The notes under the pieces were generated by a model. That model searched no databases. It had not been told where the DNA came from and was given only the letters and a program-made list of their open reading frames with translations. Below, in pieces: positions 34,842 to 46,700 of a stretch of 64,000 nucleotides of DNA. This stretch comes from Cytophagales bacterium. GTDB taxonomy: Bacteria > Bacteroidota > Bacteroidia > Cytophagales > Cyclobacteriaceae. How positions within the stretch are numbered: position 1 is the stretch's first letter; each line of letters opens with the position of its first letter. The stretch lies in contig JAWPMT010000002.1 of the NCBI GenBank assembly GCA_033344775.1, positions 496,001-560,000 on the forward strand, given 5' to 3'. The translations under genes were made by a program, and so were the position numbers.

Positions 34842-35423
34842 TCAGTTCATGCGAGTAGCAAGCGACACTGCTTCCAGTCGGTTTCTTACCTGTAGTTTCT
34901 TGTAGATATGTTTCAAGTGAGTTTTCGCGGTATTTAGTGAAATGAACAATTGATCCGCAATTTCCTGATCCGTGTGTCCTGCAGACAAAGCCTTAAAGAC
35001 GTCCATTTCCCGATCGGACAACCCTGAAATAGGAGTGATTGTTTTTTCCTCATCTTTCACTAAAGCGATTTCAAGTGTTGTAAACAAGTCGTCCTTACTG
35101 AATGGCTTCAGTAAATAAGCATTGGGTTGGGTTTCCTTCGCTTTTTTGACGGTTGCTGCATCTGCATGAGATGTAAGGAAAACGAAGGGTATTTTGAATC
35201 GATTCTTAATTTCATGGGCCACGTCAATGCCATTTTTACTTCCACCCAACATGATGTCTACCAGGGCCACATCGATCGACTTGTTCTCCAAAAGTTCTAT
35301 GGCTCTGGTGTATTTAGTCGCAATACCCACTACTTCATAATCAAGGCTGATTAGCGTCTGTTTGATGTCCTCAGCGATGATTACTTCATCTTCAACAATT
35401 AGGGCTTTGATTTTATTCGCCAT
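34842..35423 (-). CDS. LuxR-type response regulator
   Basis: A 193-residue regulator: receiver domain with KALIVEDEVIIAEDI, the phosphoacceptor Asp in ALVDIMLGG near 55, and LTSHAD and KPFSKDD switch residues, then a C-terminal LuxR helix-turn-helix (LSDREMDVFKALSAGHTDQEIADQL). The TTG at 35432 is rejected in favour of ATG 35423. It lies 12 bp after the TPR sensor kinase and is its probable partner. Targets may include the divergent giant T9SS protein, given the repeats at 37633-37683. Confidence 0.9.
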   Translation of the reverse strand: MANKIKALIVEDEVIIAEDIKQTLISLDYEVVGIATKYTRAIELLENKSIDVALVDIMLGGSKNGIDVAHEIKNRFKIPFVFLTSHADAATVKKAKETQPNAYLLKPFSKDDLFTTLEIALVKDEEKTITPISGLSDREMDVFKALSAGHTDQEIADQLFISLNTAKTHLKHIYKKLQVRNRLEAVSLATRMN

Positions 35424-35435
35424 TCCAATCAACGA

Positions 35436-37547
35436 TTATTCTGCTACTTTCCTTAAACTGGTATTAGAGAGTGTTAGGTCGAATCTGGATCCGTTTCCAT
35501 TTGAATAAGTCATGTCACCATCCAACTGGGTACATAACATTCGAACAAGTTTCAAACCTAATGAATCTGTTTGATCAATGTCTACCTCACTGGGGATTCC
35601 GATGCCATCGTCAGCTACCGACATCAGAAGTCTTTCTTCACTTTCGTCAGCACTGCTTAGTTCTATACTGATTTTTCCTTCTTCTTTGCCTTCAAAGGCA
35701 TATTTGAAACTATTTGAAACCAGCTCGTTGACGATTAGACCAAGTGGTACTGCTGTATCAATGTCCAGGGTAAGGTCATGGGTATTCACAATGATGTCTA
35801 CTTCACTGGTGGTGCGAAAGGTGGCCCGCAAATGATGGATCAATTCCGTGACATATTCGTAGAAGTCCACACGGGAAATGTCCTCGTGCTGATACAGTTT
35901 TTGATGAATGAGAGCAATGGACTTTACCCTGTTTTGTCCTTCTTTTACGGCAGATAAAGCCGTTTGATCCTGGATGTTGTGTGACTGAAGACTCAACAAA
36001 CTTGAAATGACTTGTAGGTTATTTTTGACCCGATGATGGATTTCTTTCAGTAGGATCTCTTTTTGTTCATTTTGTTGTTCGATCTTCTCGTTTTGAAGGG
36101 CCAATTGTTCGTTGCTTCGGGTTTTATTTCGGAATAAGACCCATAGCACTACGGCAATCACTATTACCGCTAAAAGAACCGCGAGCAGTAAAGCGGTTTG
36201 TTGGGCCTTTTGTGCGGCTTCAGATTGCTGTAAATCAATTTGTTGTTGTTGTATGATTGATTCATTGCTGAGCCGATCAATTTCCGCTTTCTTTTTCTCG
36301 TCTTCGTATTGTGCTTGTAATTGGTTGAAATTCTTGTCTCGATCTGATGTTACTACCGAATCTTTCACCTGCGCATATTTTTGATGTAGGTCATAAGCTT
36401 GTTGATAATCTCCTAATTGTGCATAAGCCTGCGACAGGTTTTCATAGGCTTCATACTCCCAGTACAACAATTGGCCTTGTTGTGCCACAGCCACTGCTTC
36501 ATTTAGAAAAGCAATCGCTTGTTGAGTCCTGCCATTCTGAATGGCTGCTTTGCCCAATCGAATCAATACCAGCGCCAGGGTTTGTTCTTTGTCTTGTAAA
36601 CGCTCTGTGAATTGCCGTGCAATGTCATATGAGCTAGAGGCCATCCCAAGTTGATTGTCGGCCAGGTAAATATCTCCGTTCAATACATGTTTGTGTGCCA
36701 GACCTCTTAAATTTCCTTGTAGGGAGTCGATGGTCAACGATCGTGAATTTAATTCAAGTGCAGCATTAAACCGTCTGTCATGCATCGATACTCGAGCGAG
36801 ATAGAAGTAGCAGTCAGAAATCAAAATAGGATTATCAATATCCAGGGCCAGTTCCAATGCTTCTTCCATCATTTGTTTGGTTTCCATGTATTTCAATTGC
36901 TCGTAATAGATCTGGCCGATGCTGTTTTTGACGTTGCCAATGGCATTTTTGTCCTGACTTTTTTCAGCAATCTTCAAAGCCTCTAGAAAATATTCCAGTG
37001 CTTTCTCGCGACCACTGAGGTAGATATAGGCGATCCCAATATCCATGACACAAAAAGCCTCTTCAGCCAGGTCTCCGGCAATTCTGGAAAGTCTCGCACC
37101 CTCTTCAAAGAGCGCAATGGCTTCGTTGTATTTGGCGAGGTTAAGTATGATGATACCCTCTGCTCGGGTCGCATCCGCCAACCCGGAAGTATCGGATAAG
37201 GTTCGGAAAATTTCCTTGGCCTCTGAAAGAAATCTTAACCCCTGATCCATTTTACTCAAGTAGATACAAGAGCGACCAGCCATGAGACTGGCATAGGCAA
37301 TGCCTTTGGAATAGTCAAGTGAATGCGCTAGTTGAAGCCCTTCTTCCGCGTATGCCAACGCTTGTTGAAAGTCCCTGCCAAAAGCTGTTTCCGAGGCATC
37401 AATCAGCATCATGGCTCTTGTCGTATCTTCTGCGGTATACTGAGAGAGCACTTGATCCAGACTATCCAGTTTAGGTTGTTGTGCCTGTAACTCAATGCCG
37501 AAAATTACGGCTAACAGTAACCATGATGTACAAAAGATTTTCAACAT
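35436..37547 (-). CDS. TPR-containing sensor histidine kinase (HisKA_2 type)
   Basis: A 703-residue membrane kinase. A signal peptide (residues 1-22) leads into about ten TPR-like helical repeats (45-400) in the periplasm, e.g. LGDYQQAYDLHQKYAQ, then a coiled coil, one transmembrane helix (about 455-475), a HisKA_2 domain with EIHHRVKNNLQVISSLLSLQ near 505 and a HATPase domain with IVNELVSNSFKYA near 609 and DDGIGIP near 650. The kinase autophosphorylates on the His of EIHHR and passes the phosphate to the LuxR-type regulator 12 bp downstream. The ligand is unknown. Confidence 0.9.
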   Translation of the reverse strand: MLKIFCTSWLLLAVIFGIELQAQQPKLDSLDQVLSQYTAEDTTRAMMLIDASETAFGRDFQQALAYAEEGLQLAHSLDYSKGIAYASLMAGRSCIYLSKMDQGLRFLSEAKEIFRTLSDTSGLADATRAEGIIILNLAKYNEAIALFEEGARLSRIAGDLAEEAFCVMDIGIAYIYLSGREKALEYFLEALKIAEKSQDKNAIGNVKNSIGQIYYEQLKYMETKQMMEEALELALDIDNPILISDCYFYLARVSMHDRRFNAALELNSRSLTIDSLQGNLRGLAHKHVLNGDIYLADNQLGMASSSYDIARQFTERLQDKEQTLALVLIRLGKAAIQNGRTQQAIAFLNEAVAVAQQGQLLYWEYEAYENLSQAYAQLGDYQQAYDLHQKYAQVKDSVVTSDRDKNFNQLQAQYEDEKKKAEIDRLSNESIIQQQQIDLQQSEAAQKAQQTALLLAVLLAVIVIAVVLWVLFRNKTRSNEQLALQNEKIEQQNEQKEILLKEIHHRVKNNLQVISSLLSLQSHNIQDQTALSAVKEGQNRVKSIALIHQKLYQHEDISRVDFYEYVTELIHHLRATFRTTSEVDIIVNTHDLTLDIDTAVPLGLIVNELVSNSFKYAFEGKEEGKISIELSSADESEERLLMSVADDGIGIPSEVDIDQTDSLGLKLVRMLCTQLDGDMTYSNGNGSRFDLTLSNTSLRKVAE

Positions 37548-37632
37548 ATCTAGCCTAGAGCTTACACGGTAAGTTAGTAGAAACTTGCTTCAAATTTCGG
37601 CCTTTTAAGGCATTTTCAAATGAAGGGACGTC

Positions 37633-37683
37633 TCACTCGTTCGAGTGATTTTGAGTGAGGGGTATCACTCGTTCAAGTGATTT
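37633..37683. promoter_or_regulatory. Two near-identical palindromic repeats between regulator and giant adhesin
   Basis: TCACTCGTTCGAGTGATTT at 37633-37651 recurs as TCACTCGTTCAAGTGATTT at 37665-37683, 18 of 19 bases identical, 32 bp apart (three helical turns). Each is an inverted repeat of TCACTCG/CGAGTGA (the second with one mismatch). A further palindrome GCCTTttAAGGC lies just upstream of the kinase start. Dimeric regulators, perhaps the LuxR-type one, could bind here and control the divergent genes. No TAnnTTTG box is clear in this gap. Confidence 0.6.
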
Positions 37684-37773
37684 AGGCCCTGATCCGTTGT
37701 TGGTTAATTCTCATCCTGATATCGCTCAGACTACATTGAGGAAGCTTAATGATGTGACAATTATTAATTAACC

Positions 37774-40700
37774 ATGATGCACCGAATTCTTGCCCCACTA
37801 TTCTTTGTGGTCTGTTTGCCTTTCGCCACACTAGGCCAAACTACCTTTACTGTAACCAATACCGATGATTCAGGAGCCGGCACTTTACGGCAGGCGATAC
37901 TGGATGCCGAAGCCAATCCCGGAGCCGATATCATCGATCTAACTGGAATCACGGGTACCATTACACTTTCAACGGGATTACCCAATATTACCGAAGACCT
38001 GACCATCAATGGAGCGGGGAGTTCTTCCACGATCATCGATGGAAACAATCAAGTGCGGCCTTTCTTTATTGGGGGTATCCTTCAAAGTTCTACTGATGCA
38101 CCCATGATAGCCATTGATGGATTAACAATCCAAAATGGGTATGCAGAAGGTGAAAGCCCCAATGGCAATGCCGGAGGAGGTGCTGGTATGGGCGGGGGTA
38201 TGTTTGTCAATAATGGAAATGTAACGATGACGAATGTCCTGTTTTCGGGAAACTCAGTTTTAGGCGGAACAGGCGGAAATGATCGCTTTGGAGGCGGTGG
38301 TGTTGGTGGTGATGGTCCTTTTGAAAATTCAGGAGGTGTCGCCGCTGAATTACCACCAGGAGCTTTTATTGGAGGTACCGGAGGTTATGGCGCCGGTGGT
38401 GGTGGCGGAACTGGAAATTTTAATTTTGGAGGTGCAGACGGTGGCTCCGGAGGGTATGGAGCTGGCGGCGGCGGAGCTGGCGGCGGAAATGTCAACGGAT
38501 TAGGAAACGGTGGTGCTGCAGGTGCCTTTGGAGGAAGTGGTGCTAACGCGATTAGTATTGCCCATGCTGGCGGTGGTGGTGGTGCCGGTTTAGGAGGTGC
38601 CTTGTACATAAGAAATGGTACGGTTGTTTTAGAGAACATCGCTTTCGAAAATAATACTGCAACAGGTGGTGCGGGCGGCGATGCCTCACCGGAACCTTCA
38701 GGAGGAACTGGACAAGGCCGAGGTGGTGGGGTCTTCAACGATACGGGTACAGTTACCATGACCTTCTTTACGTTTTCAGGTAACATAACTTCTACAGCGA
38801 GTCCAGATACACATGGCACCATTGCGTTTATTACAGACGTTGCAATTACTGCCGACCCTGCGGACCAGTTGAATATCAATGAAGGTACGGATGCGGCTTT
38901 TACGGTTACGACCACAGGTACGGTTGAGTCCTATCAATGGCAAGTGGATGATGGGAATGGTTTTTCAAATATTACTGATGATTCCAACTATTCGGGAGCT
39001 GAAACGGCTACTCTTGACCTTACCTGCGTGCCCAGGGCATTTCACAATTATCAGTACCGGGTACAAATAGGAGGGTCATTGAACGACGTGACTTCTCAGA
39101 GTGCAACGCTTACGGTGACGAATGCTGCAGATCTTGTCGCTACGATCGCTTCAACGGATTTGATACTCCAGTGCGACGGAGAATCGCTGACCTTTACATC
39201 CGAGCATCAAAATGTAAATACAATTCCGGCTTATCAATGGCTTTTGAATGGTGCTCCGGTGCAAGGTGAAACTTCAGATACTTTTACCGGAGCTGTTAAT
39301 GAAGGGGATGAGATAACCCTTGAATTGACGGAATCTTCTTCCTGCTTCCCTAGGCCGGTGGCTACTTCAAATAGCCTTATTGTTCAACGTATAAAGGTAG
39401 ATACCGTGGTAATTACAAACGTTCTTCCAGGCAGGACGGATGTAGGTTCTTTACCCTACCATCTTGCTCAAACTGTGAATCTACCTTGCAATGATATCAT
39501 CACTGTGATGGATTTGAGGCAACTTCCTCAAGGGTCCATTATTTCGATGGATCAGGCACTTTTCACACAAAGCCCAGTGCATATCATCGGCAATGGTAGT
39601 GATGAAACCATTATCAGAACTACTACAAATGTATCCACTGCAATGCTTGGAAGATACCATAAGTTGGAAGGTTTCAAGCTGGAAAATACGAGTGGTTTCA
39701 ACTTTAATGGCATCGATGTATTTGCGGATTCATTGGTCATGTATGATGTCATTATTTCTGATTTCAATTCGTCGAGTGATGAAGTGCTCAGGTACAGAAA
39801 CTTTGATGTCGATAACAATCGAGGAAATTATTATGTGAATATAGACAGCATTCAACTTTTAGGCGGGCGTCAAATCGATATTGACGTTGAGGGAACCGAT
39901 ACGGAAATAACTGGGGCCATTAAAATTGCTAATTCTGTTTTCAAAAACGCGGTGCACCACAATATAGTGATAAATTTTCGTGAGTCTGATTTTCAGGAGA
40001 TACTGATTCAGGGGAATTTATTTCAAGACAATGATCTGTCAACCATGCAGGTGTTCTTTAATGCAGGCGTTGCGGGCGGTACGGTTACCATTGAACAAAA
40101 TTCTGTTATTAATCAATACAGGGAAGTGTTTGCCTTAGATTCGGAACCTGGGTTGGATATTGATGTTTCGATCCGTAACAACACATTCTCAGAAACTGGG
40201 GTCAGGGGTTTTGCTGACTTTGCTGGGGACTACCCCGTGGTAACATTGGACGGTGTTGATGTAGATATTATCAATAACACCATGGTAGGGGTGCAGGATG
40301 TGTTGTCCATCAGTACCGATAATCAGGTTGTTTTCGCCAATAACCTGGTTTTGGACGAAGTAAATGGCGTCAATATTTTTAGCAATGCAACACCGGATTA
40401 TACAGGGTCTGGGAACAACATTGGTATTGACATTGGTGACAATAATGACCTGACCTCTACGACTTTGGAAGTTATACAGAGCTTGACATTGTCAGATCCC
40501 GGGGGCAACGGGCTATTGGTTTACGAACCCGTTGAATGTGGACCTGCCATTGGTCTGGCAAATGCTACCTACGCACCAATGAAAGATCAACTGGGTACTT
40601 TAAGATTATCACCATCTGACATTGGAGCGATCGAAGGTACGTTAAGTGTAAACGAATTCATTGTGGTGGTTGCTACTGATCCTTTTCCATTTCCCGGAGA

Positions 40701-43700
40701 CATTGTATTTACGCCGACCGTAAGCCCTGAGGAGAACTCTCCCACAAGAACCTATACCTATGAGTGGTTTAAGAATACAGTCTCTAGTGCCACAACTGAA
40801 TCTTTCAATGCCACAGGTTTGGTGGCAGGTGACGAGATCGAAGTGCGTGTCACCCCGAACAACGATTTTTGTTTAAGGCCGGGTGTTGCTATTGAAACGG
40901 TAACTATACGTGAGGCATTCAGCTTGCAAAATACTTCGGTAGCAGAAAATGTGGTAGTAGGAGGGGTCGTATCCTCGATCATCCCAGACGGTTCATTAAG
41001 TATGGGGGCCACCTTCAGTTTAGTTGCCGGGGCTGGAGATACGGACAATGCCTCTTTTACTGTCAGTGGAACTGATTTGTTACTTGCTTCAGGATTGGAT
41101 TTTGAAACGGAGCCTTCGCTTTCAATCAGACTATCTGTATCAGATGGCGGCAACATGTTTGAACAGATCTTTCCGTTAACCATCACGGATGTAAATGATG
41201 TGCCGGTGTTCACGTCTGCACCAACTACTTTGCTGGACCGTGACAATGACTTTGATTACGATATTGCCGTAACGGATGATGAAGAATCATTCGTTACAGT
41301 AGAAGGGATTACGATCCCAGCATGGTTAGACTTCAACATTAATCCTCCTGCACCTGAAACGGTCCTTGTTACAACTGAACAGACGGGCTTACCACAGAAT
41401 GCCAGAGACTTTGTCGTAGATGCTGCAGGCAATTTTTACTATACGGATCGGTTTGATGATGTCATTTATAAAATGGATGTGAATGGTGTACAAACTGTGA
41501 TTGCCGATGCAAACAGTGCGGAACCTATTTTTAGCCCCGCAGGCATGGATATAGCTCCAGATGGGACCATTTATGTGGCGATATTCAGTGGAGGCCCAAA
41601 TTTCGATGGAGGGATCTATACGATTGTCAATGATGTATTAACCTTTTTGGTGGAGGTTGAGGAGGTGCAGGAAGTTGCTGTCTCAAACGATAATGATTTA
41701 TATGCCATCTCCAGATCAAAGCTATATAAGATAGAAAATGGAGTGGCAACCGTGGTGGCAGGTACTGCTAACAGGTCGGTTACAGATGGCCCTGTTGGCG
41801 TAGGACAAATTGCGAACCCTTCTGGAATGGATGTAGCTCCGGATGGTACGATTTGGTTCAGGGACGGAAGTACTGTACGATTTGTAACCGCAGACGGGAC
41901 AATCACCTCCATTACACCAGATCCAACTACTTCAGATGTCACTTCTATACCATTCGGAGGAGATCTAAAGGTGGATGTATTGGGGGATGTTTATTTCAAT
42001 AGTACCGCATTTATCCTTAAAATGACACCAGGTACTTCCTCCTGGGAGTATTTCATAGGCCTTAATGCAGGGGCCTCCGTGGATGGCGATCAGAATACAG
42101 CCCTTTGGGGACGGATGGAAGCGCTGTATTTTGACTCTGATGGTAATCTATGGACATTAGGTTCTTCTGCAAACACAAGTTCTATTCCTCAGGAAGTACG
42201 AAAAATTGTGATTCCCCCTTCTACTTATTCATTGAACGGAAATGCATCCATCGTTGGAGAATTTCCAGTATCACTTCGAGCAAGTGACGGGGCAACTACT
42301 ACCGATCAGGACTTCACTATCGAGGTACTTGGCCCACTTCATTTCGAAGCAGATCCGGTAACAGCTGCAACAGAAGGAGCCCAATACATATACAATCCAA
42401 GCGCAATACACTCTCAGAGTACCGCTTTTACATATGGGTTCACTTTACCTGATTGGTTAGATACGTCTGTACCTCATACGGCCACATCCTTTTTGAACAT
42501 AGCCAGTGGTGTACCAGGTGTCGCACCTTTGTCCAAGACCGATGCAACCGTGACCGATGAGGCGGTTTATACCATTCAGGGAAGCAGTATTTCTGTTATC
42601 AAGTATGATGGAACTCAAGTGTCAGACATTGATTTCTCAAGCCTGAATCCAATGCCAAGTTTCATTGGCCCGTTAATCACCTCGAATACTAACGGTGAGC
42701 TTTACTTCGCTTTGACCAACTCCAGCGACCAGGAGAAACTGTACAAAGTGAATCCGAATGCAGATCCCATAGTCTTCTCTGATTTAGGTACGTTCGATGG
42801 CATAAAAGATATTGATAGCCATGAAAATGGGGTGGTCATACTTGAGCGAAGGTTCAACAATAGTGTGTTAGTAGGAGATATCTCTATTGTAGATGACGCT
42901 GGAATGGTTACGTCGGTGATCAGTGGATCCGAAGCTGAATCAATTAACGTAGGTTTGGATGGTAAGATCTATTTCCTTGGGGGAAGCAATTTCCAACCTG
43001 ATGACCATTCGGAGTTTATTGCGGACTTGGAGTTGAATGGAACATTCACCACGCGAACCATCTTTTCAGATGAAAGGGTATACAGCGTACAGGATTTGGT
43101 CGTGGATGCGTTTGGGAATGCTTATATTCTCTACGAGTCATTGGATCAAATGGCCAATATCTACGACAGTTACGGCTACCTTGGAAACAGTTCTTCGGTG
43201 AGTCTAGAACTTTTCACGGCCACAGATGATGTCAACACATTTGAGATCTCAGGGTTCACCCGATTTGGCTCAACCAATGATATTTTTTACATCACGAATG
43301 ATGCCACTGCGGGTACATCTGACCTATTTGCCTATGCGGATAATCAGGTCATTTTTGGAATACCTGGCGCGACCGATGGTGGGCTGAACAATGTGACCAT
43401 CACCCTTGATGATCAGAATGAGGTTGTTACTCAGACTTTTGACATAAACGTAAATTTCATCAATGACGCGCCTACAGGCCTGGAAATTAGTGGCAATTCC
43501 ATCGATGAAAACAATCCTACGACAACTGCTTTACTAACTTTCAATACGCTGGATCCGGACGGAACGGGTGATACCTATACCTATACTTTAGTTTCGGGCA
43601 TGGGAGATGCAAATAATGGTGAGTTTACGATCGTGGATGATGGCTTGTTGGCGACGATTTCTTATGATGCCGAATCCAATCCAGGTACCAAATCCATTCG

Positions 43701-46700
43701 GGTCCGGTCCATGGATGTCGCAGGTGAATTTGTGGAAGAGACTTTTGATATCACCATCAATGACATAAATGAAGCCCCAACAGCAATTGCTTTGTCCGGT
43801 GACATGGAAATTGACGAGAACCTGGACGCAGGAACCCTGCTTGGCATGCTTACAACCACTGACGAAGATGCCGGCGATGGCCACACCTATGCCCTGTCTG
43901 GTGTAGGCTCGGACTTGTTTCAGGTGGTAGGCGATGAATTGCAAACAGCTGCGGTATTGGACTTTGAAATGGCGACTAGCTATACGCTGACCGTCACAAC
44001 CGAGGACGTGGGGCAATTGACCCATGATGAGGATTTCACCATTACCATCATTGATGATGCACCGACAGACATCACCTTGAGCAATAGTTCTGTTGATGAA
44101 GGTTTAATACCCGGTGCTTTAGTTGGTACCTTCATTACTACGGATTCCGATCCCAACAACACCTTCACATATTCATTTGTGAGTGGTATAAATTTCAATG
44201 CATTCTTCGAAATTGACGGGGATGTCCTCAAAACCAAAGCCCTATTCAATGCTAGTCAGTTCACTTCTGCAATCATTCGGGTCAAGACGACCGATGCGAT
44301 TGGAGAATCCTTTGAGAAAGATCTGACCATTACTATCAATGACTTGACCAACAGCGCACCTCAGTTATTGAATGCACCAACTGGAACTGCCACACAAGGA
44401 CAACTGTACACTTTCGCCCCTGGAGGGTTTGATTTTGATGGAGATAACATCACCTATTCCAAATCAGGGGCTGATTGGCTCATTCAGCAAGATCAACCTG
44501 CAATTGTTGAAGAATTTCTGGCACAAAATGGTACAAACAACCTGGAAATCGATGATAATGACAATTTGTATATGACCATCTTAGGTGCCAGTGGTTTTGC
44601 AACGAACCTTTTGAAATACGATGATGATACTGAGACCACTTCCACACTATTGACGACCGATGCGACATCCATCACGTTTGTGGATACCGATGATAATGGC
44701 GTCATTTATTTCTCAGATAATAACTTCGGGGGTTCTTCATACCAGGTGAAAAAGATGGACAATGGCACAGTTACTTCGGTATACAGCGCTACAGGAGAGG
44801 TGACGGCAGGGGGGTATCATGATGACGATTACCTCGTTTTGGTAGAAACTCAGGCGGATGGTACCAAAGATATTGTACGAATCGGTCTGGATGGGAGCAG
44901 TAAAACCACACTTGAAGAAGAAGTGGGTTTCGTTGGAGTATTCAATATTGGAGAAGATGACCTGATCCATTTCAGTGCTGGAAATGAGATGAGCGCCATT
45001 GATATTGATGGGGACGCGGCAACAGCAGTTACGCTGGCATTGACGACTGACAATACAAATTCACCTTATCTGTATTTTATCTCGGATTTTGTGAAGTATT
45101 CAAGTGACCAATCTTATGTGCTCTATGTGGAAGCGGATGCTGCTGGTACACAAAGAGATGTTTTGGTCCGCGTAACTCCCAGTGGAGAAGAGGAACTATG
45201 GAGAGGAACGGTGACTTACGAGGCGAGCAAGATTGCGGCCAATGCCAGAAGTGAAGTCTACTTTACCCGTGATGCGGATTCCGATGGTGTTAATGCGGTT
45301 GCAGTTTATAATGCGCCGTTTACCTTCTTCTATGGTACACCTGAGGATGCAGACGTTGGGACTTCCAACTTTGATCTCAACCTTACTGATGGTGAATTGT
45401 CCAATGATTATTCGTTTACCATTGATGTGGAAAATGTCAATGATGCACCTACATCCATTACTTTGAATGCCAACGCTGTTGATGAAAACAACAGTATCGG
45501 AATCGTGGTAGCGACCATCTCATCAGAGGACCCTGATAATGATTCTGGGGACAATCAAACGTTTACGTTGGTTGGCGGGGAAGGAGATACGGATAATGGC
45601 AGCTTCGAGATCGTAGGCAGTGAATTAAAAACACTGGCCACATTTGATCACGAATCCGGAGCTACCAAAAGTATTCGTATCCAGGCCACTGACGATTCAA
45701 ATGCGACATTTGAACAGACCTTGTCCATTGATATCGCTGATCTTAACGAATCACCAACCGCCATTGAATTAAGCGCTGCAAGCATTAATGAAAATGAAGC
45801 AGCAGGCACGGTTATTGGCACATTGACAACTGTCGATCCGGATGAAACCAATGATAACCTTGTTTTTGAGATCATAGAAGGTGCTGACAACTTCCAGCTT
45901 TCTGGGTTAGAATTGCAATCTTCAGCAAGTTTTAATTTTGAAGCTAATCCTTCCTTAACTGTGAAGGTCCGCGCCTCAGATGGCGTGGAAAACTCGAATA
46001 CCTTCTTTACCATCGAAGAGACTTTTACCATCAATGTGGGAGATGTCAGTGAGAGTCCTTCGGATATCGCATTGAGCAACACAACAGTAGCAGAGAATGC
46101 TGCTTCAGGAACAGTCATTGGAAGCCTAAGTGCCCAGGACCCTGATGGCGCAAATACCAATACCTTCAGTTTGGTGGAAAATTCGGAAGACAATGCTTCC
46201 TTCGACATTTCTGAAGGTCAATTGGTTACGGTGGATGTATTTGATTTTGAAAGCCAAACAAGCTACACGGTAGATGTTGCCGTTAATGATGGGGGCGGAA
46301 ATACTTTAACCGAAAAGATCACGATTGCTATCACTGACGTAAATGAAGCACCTGTTTTCAGTTCAGAGAGTTCATTTACCATAACGGAAAACACGACTGG
46401 TGTTGCCACTGTATCGGCTATTGACGAAGATGCAAATGCTACCTTCACTTATAGCATTGTCGATGGGACTGATAAAGATCTGTTCAACCTGTCAGGTAGT
46501 GAGCTCGCCTTTGTATCAGCCCCGGATTTTGAAAGTGCCGATGATGTGGGAGGGGATAATACCTATGAGGTTACCGTAAGGGTAAGTGACGGAACCAATG
46601 ATGTTGATCAGGCCCTGACCGTTACGATTACAGATGAAAATGAAGCTCCGGTATTCAACAATGATGCAGCCGTAAGTGTCGAAGAAAATAGCACGACTGT

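Noticed and set aside
38385-38915. 176-residue minus-strand Pro/Ala-rich frame
   Set aside because: It is the reverse of the glycine-rich GGx stretch of the giant protein; composition explains it.
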